Source: an uncultured Blautia sp. (GTDB lineage: Bacteria > Bacillota > Clostridia > Lachnospirales > Lachnospiraceae). Taken from it: a stretch of DNA of 26,568 bases. The DNA is taken from positions 1 through 26,568 of the forward strand of contig UQCM01000039.1 of NCBI GenBank assembly GCA_900539525.1, read 5' to 3'. The notes beneath the pieces were generated by a model, which saw nothing but the letters and a program-made list of their open reading frames with translations, did no database searches and was not told the origin of the DNA. Position 1 is the first letter of the stretch. Each line of letters begins with the position of its first letter. The translations under genes and the position numbers were made by a program. Shown here piece after piece: positions 23,153 to 26,568 of the stretch.

Positions 23153-23182
23153 AAAAAAGACATCCCTTTTTGATGGGATGCC
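23153..23182 (-). terminator. Terminator downstream of the Fn3 gene
   Basis: On the minus strand CATCCC pairs with GGGATG (23175-23180 with 23161-23166) and is followed by TCTTTTTTAC. It separates the Fn3 gene from the small Cys-rich gene. Confidence 0.75.
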
Positions 23183-23206
23183 TTTATATTATGAGTTGCC
23201 CGACAA

Positions 23207-23276
23207 ATGAGCCTTTCGTCGATTTTTCCGTGCTTCGCACGCTCAAAATCGACGAAAACATTCGCAATCCGCTCAT
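23207..23276. repeat. Long nested palindrome after the Fn3 gene
   Basis: TTTCGTCGATTTT (23214-23226) pairs perfectly with AAAATCGACGAAA (23245-23257). The loop holds GTGC-TTC-GCAC (23230-23240). An outer pair ATGAGC/GCTCAT (23207-23212, 23271-23276) encloses it. It begins 2 bp past the Fn3 stop codon and precedes a separate T-run terminator, so it is not needed for termination. It may be a REP-like dispersed element. Confidence 0.65.
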
Positions 23277-23277
23277 A

Positions 23278-25284
23278 TTATTTTATAATAACTGATTTTG
23301 CAGGTGAAGATTCAGAATACAAATCTGCACCTACTGCATTGGGCCGGTAGGCTCTGACTCTGAAATAGTATTTTTTACCCGATGTCAGATTTTTGACAGT
23401 CACTCCGGTATTTGCTGTCTTTCTCACCAGCTCGTATCCTTCAGTTTTTCTGGTTGAGCAATACAGTTCATATCGTACTGCTCCCGGCACTTCGCTCCAG
23501 TTCACAGCAGCTTTCCCGGCACTGCTGCTCTTTAAAGAAGCAATCACCGGCCTTGAAAACGGCATATTCAGAATCACCCTGGCAGGTCTGGAATAAAGCA
23601 TGGATCCTTCAATCTTCTCTCCATTTGACCGATACGCCTGAACATAGTAATAATACACAAGTCCCTGTGCAGGACCCTCGTTCAGTATCTTTGTCTCTCC
23701 GGTTTCCGGAACTGTCATTCTGATCTGCTGATCGGCTACATTTGTTACGAAGATTTCTTCTTCAGCACCATTGCGGGCTGCATTCCACACCTTTACTGTC
23801 TCAGCTCCTCTGAAATCATAGCTGTCCAGATCTCCGTCATAGGCTGACAGGTACCTGGAACGGTAAACCTTATAATAAGACGCCCCCGGCACATAATTCC
23901 AGCTAACCTGAATACTCTGTCCGTCTGCTGTGGCATATGCCCTGATCTGCTCCGGACGCCCCACCGGATAGCATGTTGTCGTTACAGGAATCCCTTTGCT
24001 GAAACATTTTCCCCGATATGCATAGATCAAATACTGATCCTGTTTTCCCCCTGATGCTTTCGGGCAGGTACAGCCCGTTGCATTTTCTGACAGATAACCG
24101 TATTTTTCATACTTTCCTGTCACGGGATCAAGCTTTCTCACGAGATAGCCGTCAACATCATATCTTTTCTTCCATGTGACACGGACACTTCCATCTGCTC
24201 TCCTCCTTGTCGTATCTGCCTCGAATCTGGCAAATTTCAGGCTCACAGAATCACTTCCCTGCATCACATAAGTGATTGCTGCTTTATTCTTTTGCCGAAT
24301 ATTCTTGTAGGCCACTACAATATATGTATAACTCTCCCCCGCCTCTACCTTCTTATCCTGAAAGCTTCTGGCGGAAGCTTTTGTAAAATCCTTCATCAGC
24401 TGGCAGCTTCGAAAGCTGCTCTTTTTTCCTTTGATTATGGTTTCCGATCGACTGACTCCTGCCACACGATAAATCCGGTATCCATCTGCCCCGGGTACTT
24501 TCTTCCACTTCACTTTAATGCTCTCTCCGGCGGCAGGCAATGCTCTTACCTGTAGCTCCTGTCCCCAGATCGTCGCACGGCAATATTCCCAGTCACCATA
24601 AGCTGTGAGTCTTGTCTTTGGATCAAACACAAAGCTGCGGATTCTGTAACGGTAGGTATGTGCCTCGTTAAGCCCCGTATCCGTGTAGACATTGTCGCTG
24701 GTCTTCGCAATTCTTTTATACTTTCCGTTTTCTTCTGCTCTGTGGATATCATACCCGGTTACCGTCTCTTCGCTTTCCAGCCGTATCGTTACACTGTCCT
24801 GATCCACATGAAATTCCCGGACAGAAACATCGGCTGCCTTTTGTGTGACTGTCAATGTCTGACTATACGGACCATAACGCACTTCTTCGTTCCATCCTCC
24901 ACGCCTGTCACTCACTCGAACCTTCTCAGCGACATAAGCTCTGACATAATAGGTTCTCCCCTTTTGAAAATGCTTCGACAAACAATATTCTCCGCTGGCA
25001 GCGTTCGTCATCACATAGTCGGTCTCTTTCGTAAAGTCTGCCCACTGCGACCATTCGATATAAAGCTCCTGGTCACTTGTCAGCCGGTTTGTCCATGTGG
25101 CATACTGTGAGTCGGAATAATCTTCCAGACTCCACCCTGTTACTGCCGGAACACGCAGATCGATCTGCCCGTATTCTGTCGATGCTGCAGGATTTGCACA
25201 CACCTTCGCTGATCCGGGATATAGATACAGCAGAGTTCCAAGCAGTACAGGGACACACACTTTAAGCATTCTTCGATTTCTCAA
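23278..25284 (-). CDS. Secreted protein with tandem Fn3-like domains
   Basis: A 668-residue exported protein. The signal peptide (1-30, KVCA then NPAA) has a hydrophobic core VPVLLGTLLYLYPG. The mature part is made of about six fibronectin type III-like modules (roughly 45-150, 155-243, 245-345, 352-440, 443-575 and 580-668). These are recognisable by recurring IKVKWKKVPGADGYRIYR-type strands and YYYVQAYRS or YYFRVRAYR ends. No catalytic domain, sortase motif or membrane anchor is visible, so it is probably released or loosely wall-bound. The start is TTG at 25284, 7 nt after AAAGGAG. Similar modules occur in Lachnospiraceae surface proteins, where they act as spacers or carbohydrate/protein contacts. 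The specific function is unknown. Confidence 0.88.
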   Translation of the reverse strand: MRNRRMLKVCVPVLLGTLLYLYPGSAKVCANPAASTEYGQIDLRVPAVTGWSLEDYSDSQYATWTNRLTSDQELYIEWSQWADFTKETDYVMTNAASGEYCLSKHFQKGRTYYVRAYVAEKVRVSDRRGGWNEEVRYGPYSQTLTVTQKAADVSVREFHVDQDSVTIRLESEETVTGYDIHRAEENGKYKRIAKTSDNVYTDTGLNEAHTYRYRIRSFVFDPKTRLTAYGDWEYCRATIWGQELQVRALPAAGESIKVKWKKVPGADGYRIYRVAGVSRSETIIKGKKSSFRSCQLMKDFTKASARSFQDKKVEAGESYTYIVVAYKNIRQKNKAAITYVMQGSDSVSLKFARFEADTTRRRADGSVRVTWKKRYDVDGYLVRKLDPVTGKYEKYGYLSENATGCTCPKASGGKQDQYLIYAYRGKCFSKGIPVTTTCYPVGRPEQIRAYATADGQSIQVSWNYVPGASYYKVYRSRYLSAYDGDLDSYDFRGAETVKVWNAARNGAEEEIFVTNVADQQIRMTVPETGETKILNEGPAQGLVYYYYVQAYRSNGEKIEGSMLYSRPARVILNMPFSRPVIASLKSSSAGKAAVNWSEVPGAVRYELYCSTRKTEGYELVRKTANTGVTVKNLTSGKKYYFRVRAYRPNAVGADLYSESSPAKSVIIK

Positions 25285-25322
25285 TCACCTTCTCCTTTCC
25301 CCTCTAGAATTTATCCTTTCCT

Positions 25323-25351
25323 ATTCTACTCTGTCGAAATATGGATGTCCA
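25323..25351 (-). promoter_or_regulatory. Promoter of the Fn3 gene
   Basis: On the minus strand TGGACA (25346-25351) and TAGAAT (25323-25328) are exactly 17 bp apart. The leader would be about 30 nt. Confidence 0.7.
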
Positions 25352-25395
25352 GCGATTTGAAAAATCTTATCCTTTTCTTAGCGTTTTGGTATGAA

Positions 25396-26127
25396 TTAAT
25401 CATGACGTGCATCCATATCCGCATATGCTTCACAGAATCTGGCTGCAAATGCCGGTTCTTCTTCTTTTGCATACAGATGGGAGATATCACCGTATGCACT
25501 CATTCGAAAAGATGCGATTCCTTCCCGGCGTTCCTCTGTATTGACAATGGTAACACCTGTCGGTGCGGAACAGGTATTGTGCCAGAGGATCATAGGGGAA
25601 ACGCTGAATAGATGACTCAGCAGCACACAGCCCAGGGCAAAATGACAAAAAAGAACAATGGTATCATGATTTGCATGTTCTACCCGGTAAATATGTCCCT
25701 CTCTCCTGTAGCCGTGCCCGGCGAGAAACTCATCAAAGTGTGCCGTGACCCTGTCATACTCCTCCTTTACCCCGGCCTCACGAAAGATTTCATTTTCATG
25801 CCAGTGTTCATAACTGTAGAATCTTTCATCAGCGGTCCAGTCCTGAGGCAGCCAGTCCCAGGAGACCTTCCTCTTTCCATTTGCATCCGGACGCAGGATC
25901 TGCGGCCGAAACTCCTGCAGCCATTCCAGTTCAGTGGCACTTCGATTCATTCTTTTTAATGTACAAGAGGCGGTATCCTTTGCTCTGCCAAGAGGCGATA
26001 CATAGAATTCCTTTATGTCCATCTTTTCCATCCGTTCTGCAAGGCATTTTGCCTCTCTCCATCCCTTTTCTGTCAGGGAATCGATGGCGTAATCAGGATC
26101 ACCGTGTCTGATAATCACAAGCTTCAT
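25396..26127 (-). CDS. Histidine phosphatase (phosphoglycerate-mutase-like) family protein
   Basis: A 243-residue cytosolic protein of the histidine phosphatase superfamily. It begins MKLVIIRHGDPDYAIDSLTE, with the RHG motif and nucleophile His8, then SPLGRAKDTA (second phosphate-binding Arg). A second catalytic His is expected in the LFCHFALG block. Length and motifs fit small-molecule phosphatases of the PhoE/CobC type; the substrate is unknown. The ATG follows AAAGGA at a spacing of 11, longer than usual. No terminator is visible after its stop. Confidence 0.9.
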   Translation of the reverse strand: MKLVIIRHGDPDYAIDSLTEKGWREAKCLAERMEKMDIKEFYVSPLGRAKDTASCTLKRMNRSATELEWLQEFRPQILRPDANGKRKVSWDWLPQDWTADERFYSYEHWHENEIFREAGVKEEYDRVTAHFDEFLAGHGYRREGHIYRVEHANHDTIVLFCHFALGCVLLSHLFSVSPMILWHNTCSAPTGVTIVNTEERREGIASFRMSAYGDISHLYAKEEEPAFAARFCEAYADMDARHD

Positions 26128-26210
26128 AATTCATTGATTCCTTTCTTTCGTAGCTGTCCAGCGACATCTCAGTATTGTCTCTTCCTGACTTTCCCTTTGC
26201 CTCTATATGC

Positions 26211-26222
26211 CTCTGAACAGTT
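26211..26222 (-). repeat. Short match to the ACTGTTCAGAG repeat core
   Basis: On the minus strand AACTGTTCAGAG (26222-26211) matches the start of the element at 15077-15086. No longer homology or inverted arm is evident here, so it may be a chance match or a decayed copy. It lies in the leader of the histidine phosphatase. Confidence 0.3.
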
Positions 26223-26233
26223 TTCTTTTTACT

Positions 26234-26262
26234 ATCATACCTCAAAAATTCCATTACCGCAA
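26234..26262 (-). promoter_or_regulatory. Possible promoter of the histidine phosphatase
   Basis: On the minus strand TATGAT (26234-26239) is a good -10, with a weak TTGCGG (26257-26262) 17 bp upstream. The leader would be about 100 nt. Confidence 0.4.
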
Positions 26263-26284
26263 CAGCCGCCTGTTTAGCAGAAAC

Positions 26285-26316
26285 AGGAAAAGGGCAGGCG
26301 ATCTCTCACCTGCCCC
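26285..26316 (-). terminator. Terminator of the LRR protein gene
   Basis: On the minus strand GGGCAGG (26309-26315) pairs with CCTGCCC (26292-26298), followed by TTTTCC. It lies 14 bp after the stop codon. Confidence 0.85.
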
Positions 26317-26329
26317 CCGGCAAATTCAT

Positions 26330-26568
26330 TTATTTCATTTTTGCCTTTTTCGTTACGCCTGCTTTTTTGAATTTCTGCATCAGAGCGGTCCGCTGTTTCT
26401 TAGCCAGCTTTTTCGGCATTTTAACAGTCATCTTCGCTGCAGTTTTCTTGAATGCACCGGATTTAATCGTTTTGATTGCTTTGCCTTTTACAACAATGCT
26501 GCTTAGCTTCTTACAGTTGCTGAAGCTGTTCTTGTCGATCGTCTTCACATTCACTCCAAGTGTCAGTT
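26330..26568 (-). CDS. C-terminus of a BspA-like leucine-rich repeat protein (partial)
   Basis: The frame runs off the window edge; only the last 78 or so residues are seen. The pattern LGVNVKTIDKNSFSNCKKL, then IVVKGKAIKTIKSGAF, is the LRR_5 (BspA/treponemal) repeat of 22-23 residues. It is followed by a basic Lys-rich tail (KKLAKKQRTALMQKFKKAG). Such repeats occur in large exported surface proteins of gut Firmicutes. The visible GTG at 26554 is internal, not the start. Signal peptide and any catalytic domain would lie outside the window. Confidence 0.8.
   Translation of the reverse strand, partial: LTLGVNVKTIDKNSFSNCKKLSSIVVKGKAIKTIKSGAFKKTAAKMTVKMPKKLAKKQRTALMQKFKKAGVTKKAKMK

Overview
The window is a stretch of a Gram-positive Firmicutes chromosome, most likely from a gut Lachnospiraceae (Blautia/Ruminococcus/Mediterraneibacter-like). 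The evidence is strong AGGAGG-type ribosome binding sites, a uvrC-hprK-glucokinase cluster, an orphan ftsH, a DUF1846 protein, a small DUF6472-type Cys-rich protein, a choline-binding-like-repeat polysaccharide deacetylase, BspA-type LRR and Fn3 surface proteins, and moderate GC with compact TTGACA/TATAAT promoters. The genus is inferred, not proven.

Layout. Positions 1-60 look like the right end of an IS200/IS605-type element whose transposase/TnpB lies outside the window, followed by about 190 bp of AT-rich DNA. Positions 252-4326 (minus) hold a proline/peptide module: proC, an M18 aminopeptidase and the Na+/proline symporter putP. A divergent promoter pair separates it from a GNAT acetyltransferase and an RlmI-like SAM methyltransferase (4423-6190, plus). 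Positions 6283-7986 hold two divergent membrane genes with metal-exporter character: a 10-TM arsenic/manganese-exporter-family permease with a His/Cys-rich loop, and a MntP/YtaF-like protein. Their promoters have overlapping -35 boxes, and the permease has a structured leader of about 105 nt. Positions 8123-11942 (minus) are uvrC-hprK-glcK: excision repair, then catabolite-repression kinase and glucokinase. An HD-domain protein and ftsH follow (12074-14842, minus). A DUF1846 protein (15261-16739, plus) converges on pyrG (minus). Positions 18926-21470 (plus) are an amino-sugar operon: cytosolic CBM9-like protein, nagB, nagA. From 21546 to the end everything is minus strand and largely cell-surface: polysaccharide deacetylase, DUF6472-type small protein, Fn3 secreted protein, histidine phosphatase, and the C-terminus of an LRR protein cut by the window edge.

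Most genes are ordinary housekeeping. The unexplained structure lies between genes. A dispersed repeat with an ACTGTTCA core occurs at 15078, 18802, 22858 and (as a short match) 26211. Two copies have a three-arm arrangement in which the central arm can pair with either neighbour, and one copy looks like a small MITE with 11-bp terminal inverted repeats and a 5-bp target duplication. Other candidates are the metal-transporter leader, a terminator-like hairpin next to the pyrG ribosome binding site, and a 13-bp nested palindrome after the Fn3 gene. No complete new defence or mobile system is visible here.
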